From positions 1 through 26,898 of the forward strand of contig JBJXFY010000133.1 in NCBI GenBank assembly GCA_046155815.1: DNA of 26,898 nucleotides, in the 5' to 3' direction. Both the position numbers and the translations under genes were made by a program. The notes beneath the pieces were generated by a model. The model worked only from the letters and a program-made list of their open reading frames with translations, ran no database searches and had not been told where the DNA came from. Source of the stretch: JBJXFY01 sp046155815. Lineage in GTDB: Bacteria; Verrucomicrobiota; Verrucomicrobiia; Limisphaerales; CAIMTB01. The stretch's first letter is position 1; each line of letters opens with the position of its first letter. Shown here one piece after another: positions 6,853 to 15,262 of this stretch.

Positions 6853-8715
6853 CTACTTCAGCGGCAGAATGATGGGCACGAGGATCACGCAGACGACCAT
6901 CACGACGAGGCTGAAGGGCACGCCGACTTTCAGGAAGTCCCCGAACTTGTAGTTGCCCGGCCCGACCACGAGCGTGTTCACGGGCGACGAGATCGGCGTC
7001 ATGAACGCGGTCGAGGCGGCGAGCGCGACGATCATCGCAAAAGGGTACGGCGAGGCACCCATGTCGGAGGCAATGGCCAGCGCGACCGGGGCCATCAGGA
7101 CGGCCGTGGCGGTGTTCGAGATGAACAGCCCGAGCAGGGCGGTGATGAGGAAGATGGCTCCCAGCACGACGCGCGGGCCGGCCTCGCCGATCACGGCGGT
7201 CAGCGCGTTGGCCGCGAGGTCCACGCCGCCCGTGCGCTGGAGCGCAAGGGAGAAGGGCAGCATGCCGACGATGAGGATGAGGCTCTTCCAGTGGATGCAC
7301 CGGTAGGCGCTCTCGAAGTCCACGCAGCGCAACGCGCCCATGAGCAGGCAGGCGATGAGGGCGGCATGGACGTTGGCTACCACCCCGCTGACCATCAGGC
7401 CGACCATCAGGAGCAGGCAGGCGACGGCCTGGGGCGCGCGGCCAGCGGCGGGCAGCACCTCGTCGTGCTCCGCGGGCAGGTTGAGGGTGACGACATTCGC
7501 CGTGTCCGCCTGGAGGCGGCGCAGGTCGCGCCAAGGGCCGATGACGAGCAGGGTGTCGCCGACGCGGAGCTTGACCTCGAGCAGGTTGCCCTCCCGGGCG
7601 GCATCACCGTGGCGGATGCCGATCACGGTGAGGCCGTACTGGTCGCGGAAGCGGGCCTCGAGGATCGTCTTGCCGTCGAGGTCGGAGTTGATGCCGAGCA
7701 TCACCTCCGCCATGCCGATCTCGGAAGAGCGGTCGGAGAAGTACGCGTCCGTGAGGGGCAGCGCGTCCAGCCGGTACTGCTGGCGCAGCGTCTCGACGGT
7801 GTCCGCCGCGCCGGAGAGATCCACGAGCAGGAGGTCGTCGGCCTGCAGCTCGGTGTTGGCGGCGGGGCCGATGACCTCGCGGGCGAAGTGGCGGCGGCGC
7901 TCGATGGCGATGATGCGGGCGTGGTGGGCGGTACGCAGGTCGAGTTCGGCGAGGGTCTTGCCGACAAAGGGCGAGGCGGCGGTGACGCGGAGCAGGTGCT
8001 GGCGGGCGGTCAGCTTGTACTGCTCCACCCAGTCACGCATGCTGGGCCGGCGGGCGGCGGGGCCGCCGGCGGCGGACTCCGCGGCCAGCCAGCGGCGCGC
8101 GAAAAGCATGTAGCCGATGCCCAGCACGAGGACCACGGCGCCGAACGGCGTGAAGCTGAAGAAGCCGAAGCCCTCCGAGCCGCTGCGCACAACCGCGCCG
8201 TCCACGACAACGTCGCGCTGGAGCTCGGAGTTCACCACCAGGTTCGGCGCCGTGCCCACGAGCGTCATCATCCCGCTGATCAGGGCGGCCACGCTCAGCG
8301 GCATCATCAGCCGGCTCGGGGCCGTGCCGGTGGCCTGGGCGATGCGCAGCGCGACCGGGATGAAGATGGCCACCACGCCGGTGGAGCTCATCACCGAACC
8401 GAGCAGCCCCGTCGCCGTCATGAGCAGCACCAGGAGGCGCACCTCGCTGTCGCCGGCCATGCGGTTCAGCCAGTCGCCCATCTGCTGCGCCACGCCGGTG
8501 CGGACGAGGCCCTCGCCGATCACGAAGAGCAGTGCGATCAGGACGATGCTCGAGTCGCTGAATCCGGCGATGGTCTCGTTCATCGTGACCACGCCGGTGA
8601 AGGGCAGCGCGGCCATCATGAGCAGCGCCACGGCGTCCATGCGCGGCCGGTTGAGCGCAAACATCGCGACCGCGGAGCCGAGCAGGGCGAGGACCAGGGC
8701 GAGTTCGATGTTCAT
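6853..8715 (-). CDS. SLC13/DASS-family permease with two RCK_C (TrkA_C) domains, YfbS-like
   Basis: This is a 620-residue inner-membrane protein with an N-terminal transport half, a soluble middle and a C-terminal transport half. The first half has the hairpin motif SSTGVVAIFIP (110-120) followed by GTAPNLVVNSE. The second half has SNTATAV (533-539) and SSPVNTLVVGPGNYKFGDF (576-594), which form the substrate and cation sites in this superfamily. Residues about 235-315 and 335-410 are two RCK_C-type domains (LRVTAASPFVGKTLAELDLR; then TILEARFRDQYGLTVIGIRH ... LRVGDTLLVIG), presumed ligand-binding regulatory modules. Substrates in the family are di/tricarboxylates, sulfate or related anions, and the sequence alone does not decide which. 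It is divergent from the NtrC-type regulator at 8846 (130-bp gap) and converges on the PAS-LuxR gene. Confidence 0.88.
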   Translation of the reverse strand: MNIELALVLALLGSAVAMFALNRPRMDAVALLMMAALPFTGVVTMNETIAGFSDSSIVLIALLFVIGEGLVRTGVAQQMGDWLNRMAGDSEVRLLVLLMTATGLLGSVMSSTGVVAIFIPVALRIAQATGTAPSRLMMPLSVAALISGMMTLVGTAPNLVVNSELQRDVVVDGAVVRSGSEGFGFFSFTPFGAVVLVLGIGYMLFARRWLAAESAAGGPAARRPSMRDWVEQYKLTARQHLLRVTAASPFVGKTLAELDLRTAHHARIIAIERRRHFAREVIGPAANTELQADDLLLVDLSGAADTVETLRQQYRLDALPLTDAYFSDRSSEIGMAEVMLGINSDLDGKTILEARFRDQYGLTVIGIRHGDAAREGNLLEVKLRVGDTLLVIGPWRDLRRLQADTANVVTLNLPAEHDEVLPAAGRAPQAVACLLLMVGLMVSGVVANVHAALIACLLMGALRCVDFESAYRCIHWKSLILIVGMLPFSLALQRTGGVDLAANALTAVIGEAGPRVVLGAIFLITALLGLFISNTATAVLMAPVALAIASDMGASPYPFAMIVALAASTAFMTPISSPVNTLVVGPGNYKFGDFLKVGVPFSLVVMVVCVILVPIILPLK

Positions 8716-8787
8716 GGCGGACCCGAAAACGCCAGCAGACTACCCCGGCCCGACCGGTGTCCAGAGCTAACGGGCTCCCGCGGACGG

Positions 8788-8809
8788 CGAAACCTTTCCT
8801 TGGGTTTCG
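8788..8809. promoter_or_regulatory. Inverted repeat in the divergent permease/NtrC promoter region
   Basis: CGAAACC at 8788-8794 and GGTTTCG at 8803-8809 form a perfect 7-bp inverted repeat with an 8-nt spacer. It lies 37 bp before the NtrC-type gene start and about 72 bp before the permease start. It could be an operator or a 5'-UTR hairpin. No sigma-54 (-24/-12) promoter is recognisable in this gap. Confidence 0.25.
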
Positions 8810-8845
8810 GCGGCCCGCCCCTAGCTTCGCCGCCCGAAGACGTGC

Positions 8846-10327
<1,482 letters not shown>

Positions 10328-10340
10328 CGAAGGCGTCCGC

Positions 10341-10362
10341 CGGCCGGGCCTCGATCCGGCCG
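10341..10362 (+). terminator. Candidate terminator hairpin after the NtrC-type gene
   Basis: CGGCCGG at 10341-10347 pairs with CCGGCCG at 10356-10362 (7 bp, 8-nt loop), starting 14 nt after the stop codon of the NtrC-type gene. No T-run follows. Confidence 0.35.
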
Positions 10363-10388
10363 CGGTGAGCCCGGGACGAGGTGCGTGC

Positions 10389-10415
10389 GAGTCAATTGTA
10401 TTGACTCACAGTCAA
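10389..10415. promoter_or_regulatory. Palindromic operator cluster before the TetR gene
   Basis: Two perfect inverted repeats overlap. GAGTCAAT (10389-10396) and ATTGACTC (10400-10407) are separated by TGT. TTGACT (10401-10406) and AGTCAA (10410-10415) are separated by CAC. Together they give three alternating AGTCAA/TTGACT half-sites 21-47 bp before the start. TTGACT also serves as a plausible -35 box. The inner core TGAC-N5-GTCA followed by an A-tract recurs before the downstream permease gene. This is most simply an autoregulatory TetR operator. Confidence 0.6.
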
Positions 10416-10435
10416 AAAATGCCATCTTTTCCCAC

Positions 10436-11161
10436 GTGAGCGTGACCACGGCCAGGAAACAGCGCGAGCGCGAAGCGCGCGAGGTGCTGATCGTGGATCA
10501 TGCGCAGCGCTTGCTGCTGAAGAACGGGTTCCAGGAACTGAACCTCGACGAATTGGCGGGGGCTGTGGAGTACTCCAAGGGCACGTTGTACCAGCACTTC
10601 GCGTCCAAGGAAGAGATTACCCTGGCCGTGGCCACCCGGGCACTGCGCGAGCGGGCCGACCTTTTCGAGCGGGCGCTGACCTTCACCGGCCGGAGCCGGG
10701 AGCGTGCCCGGGCCATCGGCTTCGCCTGCTGCCACTTCATGATCGCCCACCCGGACTACTTCCACGTGGAGATGATGCTGAAGTGCAATTCGTTCTGGAA
10801 CAAGGCTTCGACGCAGCGCCAGCAGGAACACGGCCTCGAGGCGGGCCGGGTTTTCCGCGCCGTGCACCGCGTGGTCCTCGAGGGCGAAACCTCCGGCGAC
10901 CTGCCGCGCGGCCGGATGCCCTCCGAGCACATCGCGCTGGCCATGGCGGCGGTCACCGTGGGCAGCCACATCATGGCGCAGGAGCCGGACCTCCGGCTGC
11001 TGGCCGGCGTGAAGGATCCCGTCCGCATCGTGCGCGAAAACCAGGACGTGCTGCTGGACGGCCTAGGCTGGCGCCCGCTGTACCGCGAGCATGACTATGC
11101 CGCCGTGGACCGCCGCATCCGGGCCGACGTGTTTCCCGGCGCCGCCTGGCTCGCGGCGTAG
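10436..11161 (+). CDS. TetR/AcrR-family transcriptional regulator of the adjacent export operon
   Basis: This encodes 241 residues from the GTG at 10436. An in-frame GTG at 10385 is rejected because it would translate through the operator palindromes. The N-terminus is a TetR DNA-binding domain: helix AREVLIVDHAQRLLLKNGF, then the HTH LNLDELAGAVEYSKGTLYQH and FASKEEIT (about residues 35-62). The C-terminal ligand-binding and dimer domain (residues 70-241) is unique, as usual in this family, and ends with a basic tail. It sits directly upstream of, and in line with, the permease-ATPase-adaptor genes, with a 56-bp gap that holds a second copy of the operator core. The expected role is repressor of its own gene and of the exporter, released by a transported lipid, toxin or other small molecule. 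The ligand is not known. Confidence 0.9.
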   Translation: MSVTTARKQREREAREVLIVDHAQRLLLKNGFQELNLDELAGAVEYSKGTLYQHFASKEEITLAVATRALRERADLFERALTFTGRSRERARAIGFACCHFMIAHPDYFHVEMMLKCNSFWNKASTQRQQEHGLEAGRVFRAVHRVVLEGETSGDLPRGRMPSEHIALAMAAVTVGSHIMAQEPDLRLLAGVKDPVRIVRENQDVLLDGLGWRPLYREHDYAAVDRRIRADVFPGAAWLAA

Positions 11162-11177
11162 TTTTTTTGCCTCTGAA

Positions 11178-11206
11178 ATGACGCAAGGTCAGAAAAAAAC
11201 TTTAAG
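11178..11206 (+). promoter_or_regulatory. Second TetR-type operator and promoter before the DevC-like gene
   Basis: TGACGCAAGGTCA (11179-11191) has the same TGAC-N5-GTCA layout as the tetR operator and is likewise followed by an A-tract. ATGACG (11178-11183) and TTTAAG (11201-11206) form a possible -35/-10 pair with a 17-bp spacer, so the palindrome would cover the -35. The start codon lies only 12 nt after the putative -10, implying a very short or no leader. Confidence 0.5.
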
Positions 11207-11217
11207 ATGGCCATGAC

Positions 11218-12357
11218 ATGAACTTTGTAGCCCTCCGCATGCTCACCGGCGACCGGGCCAAGTACCTCGGCCTCGTCTTCGCCATCGCCTTCAGCACGTT
11301 CCTGCTCGAAAACCAGACCAGCATCTTTGCCGGCATCATGCGCCGTACCGGCAGCCAGATCGCCGACGTGGTGGACGCGGACGTGTGGGTCATGGACCCG
11401 GCCACGCAGTACTTCGAGGAGACCAAGGCGCTCAAGGACACCGACCTGTTCCGTGTGCGCGGCGTGGCGGGGGTGGCCTACGCGGTCCGGCTGTTCAAGG
11501 GCCTGCCGGTGGCGCGGACCCCGGCAGGGCGCTTCTCGCAGGCGGTCGTTCTCGGGCTGGACGACGCCACGCTGGTCGGCGCCCCGCGCAGGATGAAGCT
11601 CGGCTCCTGGGAACGGCTGCGGGAGCCGGATGCCGTGGTGATGGACGAGGCGGGCTACCGGCTGCTCTTCCCGGGTGAGCCGCTCGAGCTGGGCCGGACC
11701 CTCGAGATGAACGACCACCTCGTGCATGTCGTGGGCATCTCGGACGCCTCCGCGCCGTTCGCCACCTTCCCCATCATCCACGCGCGCTACACCGAGGCGG
11801 TGAACTTCCTCGGGCGGGAACGGAGCCAGATGGCTTTCGTGCTGGCTCGGCCGATGCCGGGCGTGACCGCGGAGGAGCTCAACCGCCGCATCGCCGCCGC
11901 CACCGGCCTGAAGGCGCGCACCACGGACGAATTCCGCTGGGACTGCATCCGGTACTACCTCAGGCACACGGGCATCCCGGTGAACTTCGGCATCACCATC
12001 GCCATCGCGCTGATCGTGGGCCTCGTGGTCTCGGGGCAGACCTTCTACCTCTTCACGGTCGAGAACCTGCGGCAGTTCGGGGCGCTCAAGGCCATCGGCG
12101 TCACCAACGCGCGGCTGGCCGGCATGGTGCTCCTGCAGGCGCTGCTCGTGGGCTTCATCGGCTACGCCCTGGGCACCGGGATGGCGGCGGTCTTCTTCGA
12201 GGTCTTTGGCCGCAAGATCGCCACCCGCGGCATCGTGCTGCTCTGGCAGAACGCCGTGGGGGTGGGCGTGCTGATGGCGCTGGTGGCCGTCGCTTCCAGC
12301 CTGCTCAGCCTCCGCCGCGTGCTCGTGCTCGAACCCGCCGCAGTGTTCCGCGGCTGA
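11218..12357 (+). CDS. DevC-like ABC transporter permease (FtsX-like)
   Basis: This 379-residue protein has the MacB/DevC plan: one N-terminal transmembrane helix (LGLVFAIAFSTFLLEN, about residues 17-33), a large periplasmic domain (about 36-255) and three more helices near the C-terminus (about 258-285, 300-325 and 340-365). The conserved FtsX-like block reads FTVENLRQFGALKAIGVTNARLAG, split by a short loop, and contains the coupling helix that contacts the ATPase. Such permeases do not move substrate through the membrane core. They transmit ATP-driven motion to a periplasmic adaptor, which works with an outer-membrane channel. The gene begins the export operon, with the ATPase 14 bp downstream. 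Substrates of relatives include glycolipids (cyanobacterial DevBCA), peptides and drugs. Confidence 0.88.
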   Translation: MNFVALRMLTGDRAKYLGLVFAIAFSTFLLENQTSIFAGIMRRTGSQIADVVDADVWVMDPATQYFEETKALKDTDLFRVRGVAGVAYAVRLFKGLPVARTPAGRFSQAVVLGLDDATLVGAPRRMKLGSWERLREPDAVVMDEAGYRLLFPGEPLELGRTLEMNDHLVHVVGISDASAPFATFPIIHARYTEAVNFLGRERSQMAFVLARPMPGVTAEELNRRIAAATGLKARTTDEFRWDCIRYYLRHTGIPVNFGITIAIALIVGLVVSGQTFYLFTVENLRQFGALKAIGVTNARLAGMVLLQALLVGFIGYALGTGMAAVFFEVFGRKIATRGIVLLWQNAVGVGVLMALVAVASSLLSLRRVLVLEPAAVFRG

Positions 12358-12371
12358 ACCCCACCGCCGTC

Positions 12372-13091
12372 ATGACGATGTCCATTGCCAGCCGCCCGGC
12401 CGCGGTCAACTGCCGGGGCGTCCACAAGCACTTCGGCGAAGGCGACGCGCGCATCCACGTGCTGCGGGGCGTGGACTTCGCGGCGCGTGCCGGCGAGTTC
12501 ACCTTCCTCGTCGGCCCGAGCGGCTGCGGCAAGACGACGCTGATTTCCGTCATCGCCGGCCTCCTCGACGGCACCGGCGGCGCGGTCGAGGTCTTCGGTG
12601 AGAACACCGCGCGCCTCGCGCCGCGCGAGCAGGTCCTCTTCCGGCGGCGCCACCTCGGCTTCGTCTTCCAGCAGTACAACCTGCTGCCCGCCCTCACCGC
12701 CGCGGAGAACGCCGCGGTGCCCCTGCTGGCCGCCGGCGTGAAGCGCCGTGAGGCGGTGGATCGGGCCCGCGCGCTGCTCACCCGGCTGGGCATGGAGGCC
12801 CGGATGGAGGCCCTGCCCCGCGAGCTGTCCGGCGGGCAGCAGCAGCGCGTGGCGCTCGCCCGCGCCCTGGTCCACGAGCCGCGCCTGATCATCTGCGACG
12901 AGCCAACCGCCGCTCTGGACCACGCCACCGGCGAGGCCGTGATGGAGCTGCTCGCCTCGGCCGCCGTGCGTCCGGAGCGGGCCGTGCTCGTGGTCACGCA
13001 CGACAGCCGCGTCTTCCACTTCGCCGACGCCATCGCCCACATGGACGATGGCCGGATCACCCGCGTCGAAACCCGCAACCGCCCCTCCTGA
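12372..13091 (+). CDS. DevA/MacB-type ABC transporter ATP-binding protein
   Basis: This 239-residue cytoplasmic ATPase is complete. It has Walker A GPSGCGKTT (48-56), Q-loop Q100 in FVFQQYNLLP, the signature LSGGQ (152-156), Walker B RLIICDEP (171-178), a D-loop (ALDHATGE) and switch histidine H210 (VVTHDSR). The Q-loop context and the length place it with the LolD/MacB/DevA group that powers FtsX-like permeases. An ATG at 12378 is an alternative start. The gene lies 14 bp after the permease and 1 bp before the adaptor start codon, consistent with a single transcript. Confidence 0.93.
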   Translation: MTMSIASRPAAVNCRGVHKHFGEGDARIHVLRGVDFAARAGEFTFLVGPSGCGKTTLISVIAGLLDGTGGAVEVFGENTARLAPREQVLFRRRHLGFVFQQYNLLPALTAAENAAVPLLAAGVKRREAVDRARALLTRLGMEARMEALPRELSGGQQQRVALARALVHEPRLIICDEPTAALDHATGEAVMELLASAAVRPERAVLVVTHDSRVFHFADAIAHMDDGRITRVETRNRPS

Positions 13092-13092
13092 C

Positions 13093-14073
13093 ATGAAGCT
13101 CTGGTTTCTCCCCCTCGTGGCTGCCCTCGTGCTGACCGCCGCCACGGTCTCGATCGTCCGCTCCCAGCCGGTCCGCAGCCCCACGCCTCCGCCCGTCGCC
13201 CCGCCGGCCAGCCCGTTCCCGGCGCGCGTGGCGGCCGTCGGCCTGGTCGAGCCAAGTTCGGAAAGCATCTCCCTCAGCGCCCACCTTCCGGGCGTCGTGG
13301 CCGCCGTGTTCGTGGGCGTGGGCGACGCGGTGACGAACGGCCAGCCGCTCGTGAAGCTCGACACCCGCGCCCTTGAATCCGCCCTCGAAGTGCGGCGTGC
13401 GGAACTCGCCGCCGCCGAGGCCGCCGTGGACGCCGCGGAAGCCCGCGCCACCCGTGCCCGCGCCGAGCTGGCCGACCGCGAGCGCCTGCGCGGCTTCGCG
13501 GAGCCGCTGGCCGACTCCGACGCCATCAGCGTGGAGGAGCTCGCCATCCGGCGCGGCGCGTCGGAGATCGCCGGCGCGGCGCTCGAGGCGGCCCGGGCCG
13601 AGATCGCGACCGCGCAGGCCGCGGTGGAGGTCGCACGCGCGGCCATCGGCAGCCTCCGGACCGACCTGGATCGCAGCGTGGTCCACGCGCCGCTGGCCGG
13701 GCAGGTGCTTCAGGTGCGCATCCGGCCGGGCGAATGGGCGGCGGCCGGCGCGGCCACGCCCTGGCTGGTGCTGGGCCGCACGGACCCGCTGCATGTGCGG
13801 GTGGACATTGACGAGCACGAGGCCTGGCGGGTGCGGCCGGCGCTGCGCGCCGTGGCGCAGGTGCGCGGCAACGCGGCGCTCACGGCATCCCTGGAGTTTG
13901 TGCGCTTCGAGCCGCTGGTCATCCCGAAGCAGTCCCTGACCGGCGCAACCACCGAGCGCGTGGACACCCGCGTGCTGCAGGCGGTCTACCGCGTGGGCCG
14001 CACCGAGGCGCCGCTGTACGTCGGACAGCAGATGGAGGTGTTCATCGAGGCGCCGGAGTTCACGGCGAGGTGA
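13093..14073 (+). CDS. HlyD/DevB-type periplasmic adaptor (membrane fusion protein)
   Basis: This encodes 326 residues from the ATG at 13093, one base after the ATPase stop. Residues 5-22 are an N-terminal membrane anchor (FLPLVAALVLTAATVSIV), followed by a Pro-rich stretch. The lipoyl/barrel-sandwich half-motif is near 60-95 (LSAHLPGVVAAVFVGVGDAV, GQPLVKLDTRALESAL). Residues about 95-200 form a long Ala/Glu/Arg-rich alpha-helical hairpin coiled coil. The second lipoyl half follows (VVHAPLAGQVLQVRIRPGEW), then a beta-barrel domain. It should connect the permease to a TolC-like outer-membrane channel, but none is encoded nearby, so one must come from elsewhere in the genome. The gene order permease-ATPase-adaptor differs from the cyanobacterial devBCA order. 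Confidence 0.88.
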   Translation: MKLWFLPLVAALVLTAATVSIVRSQPVRSPTPPPVAPPASPFPARVAAVGLVEPSSESISLSAHLPGVVAAVFVGVGDAVTNGQPLVKLDTRALESALEVRRAELAAAEAAVDAAEARATRARAELADRERLRGFAEPLADSDAISVEELAIRRGASEIAGAALEAARAEIATAQAAVEVARAAIGSLRTDLDRSVVHAPLAGQVLQVRIRPGEWAAAGAATPWLVLGRTDPLHVRVDIDEHEAWRVRPALRAVAQVRGNAALTASLEFVRFEPLVIPKQSLTGATTERVDTRVLQAVYRVGRTEAPLYVGQQMEVFIEAPEFTAR

Positions 14074-14086
14074 GATCCGCCGAAGC

Positions 14087-14100
14087 GCCGCCTGTGCGGC
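14087..14100. terminator. Candidate short bidirectional terminator hairpin
   Basis: GCCGC (14087-14091) and GCGGC (14096-14100) form a 5-bp stem with a CTGT loop in the 29-bp gap between the convergent adaptor and epimerase genes. There is no T-tract. Confidence 0.3.
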
Positions 14101-14102
14101 AA

Positions 14103-15230
14103 TCAATCCGCCGAAAAGGCGTACACCGTCGTGCTGCGGAAGGTGTCCCCGGGCTTGAGCACGGTGGAGGGGAATGCGGGCCGGTTGGGTGAGTCGGGGA
14201 AATGCTGCGTCTCAAGACAGACGCCGCCATGCTTGCCATAGGCTTTGCCGCCCTTGCCCGTCACTCCACCCAGATGGATGGCGGTGTAGATCTGGACGCC
14301 CGGCTCGGTGGTGTAGGTTTTCATCCGGCGGCCGGACTTCGGGTCGTGGAGCTCGGCGGCGGGCACGAGCTTCCCCGGTGACCAGTCATTGATGACGAAA
14401 TTGTGGTCGTAGCCCTTGAGCTTGTCGGGGAGCTGATCCCAGCGCGCGCCGATGGGCTGGGGCGTGCGGAAGTCCAGCGGCGTTCCGGCCACGGAACGGA
14501 TTTCTCCCGTAGGGATCAGCGCGTCGTCCGGCACGGTGTAGGCGTCGGCGTGGAGCTTCAGGACATGGCCCAGCACGTCGCCGTTGCCGGCGCCGGCGAG
14601 GTTGAAGTAGCTGTGGTTGGTGAGGTTGATGACCGTGTCCTTGTCCGTGGTCGCCTCGTAGTCGATCCGCAGCTCGTTCCTGTCGGTGAGCGTGTACGTG
14701 ACCTTGACGTGGAGGTTGCCGGGGTAGCCCTCGTGACCGTCGGGGCTGAGGTGGGCGAAGGTGACGGCGTTGGCGGCCTCGTCGGCCGTGGGCTTCCAGT
14801 TCTGCTTGTCGAGGCCCTGGGGGCCGCCGTGGATGTGGTTGGGGCTGTTGTTGGCGGCGAGCCTGTAGGTGGCGCCGTTCAAGGTGAACTGCGCGCCGGC
14901 GATCCGGTTGGCGTAGCGGCCGGTGGTGTTGCCAAAAAACGGGTGGCCCTCGAGGTAGGGTTCGATGGAGTCAAAGCCGAGCACCACGTCGGCCGTCTTC
15001 CCGTCGCGCCCGGGGGCGTGCAGCTCGGTCAGCATGGCGCCGTAGGTCGTCAGCCTGGCCGTCATGCCGCCGGCATTGCGCAGCGTGAAGAACTGGATGG
15101 GATGGCCGTCGCGGGACTGCGGCAGGGTCTGAGCTTCGATCATGGCGGGGGCGGGGAGCGGGTGGATGGCGCCCGCGAGCACGAGGGCGGCGCAGAGGAG
15201 GGGCGGGCGCACGGCGGCAATGGGCGGCAT
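14103..15230 (-). CDS. galM: Secreted aldose 1-epimerase (galactose mutarotase)
   Basis: This encodes 375 residues from the ATG at 15230, which places a signal peptide at the N-terminus (RPPLLCAALVLAGAIHPLPAPA). Family motifs in order are NTTGRYANRI (101-110), NHIHGG (131-136), LTNHSYFNL with catalytic H206, GYDHNF (273-278) and CLETQHFPDSPN with catalytic base E340. The complete acid-base pair implies an active enzyme interconverting alpha and beta anomers of galactose, glucose or similar sugars. A periplasmic copy would prepare sugars released outside the cytoplasm. It is the last gene of the minus-strand run, 32 bp after the membrane-protein gene. An earlier ATG at 15266 would overlap that gene by 4 bp and is less likely. 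Confidence 0.92.
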   Translation of the reverse strand: MPPIAAVRPPLLCAALVLAGAIHPLPAPAMIEAQTLPQSRDGHPIQFFTLRNAGGMTARLTTYGAMLTELHAPGRDGKTADVVLGFDSIEPYLEGHPFFGNTTGRYANRIAGAQFTLNGATYRLAANNSPNHIHGGPQGLDKQNWKPTADEAANAVTFAHLSPDGHEGYPGNLHVKVTYTLTDRNELRIDYEATTDKDTVINLTNHSYFNLAGAGNGDVLGHVLKLHADAYTVPDDALIPTGEIRSVAGTPLDFRTPQPIGARWDQLPDKLKGYDHNFVINDWSPGKLVPAAELHDPKSGRRMKTYTTEPGVQIYTAIHLGGVTGKGGKAYGKHGGVCLETQHFPDSPNRPAFPSTVLKPGDTFRSTTVYAFSAD

Positions 15231-15262
15231 GGGCGGCTTGTAGCCCGCGGCGGCGGCGGGCG

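Noticed and set aside
8360..8400. Altered first transport motif (SST instead of SNT) in the SLC13-type permease as an anomaly
   Set aside because: The YfbS-like branch with RCK_C domains appears to have this form as standard, so it is not evidence of inactivation.
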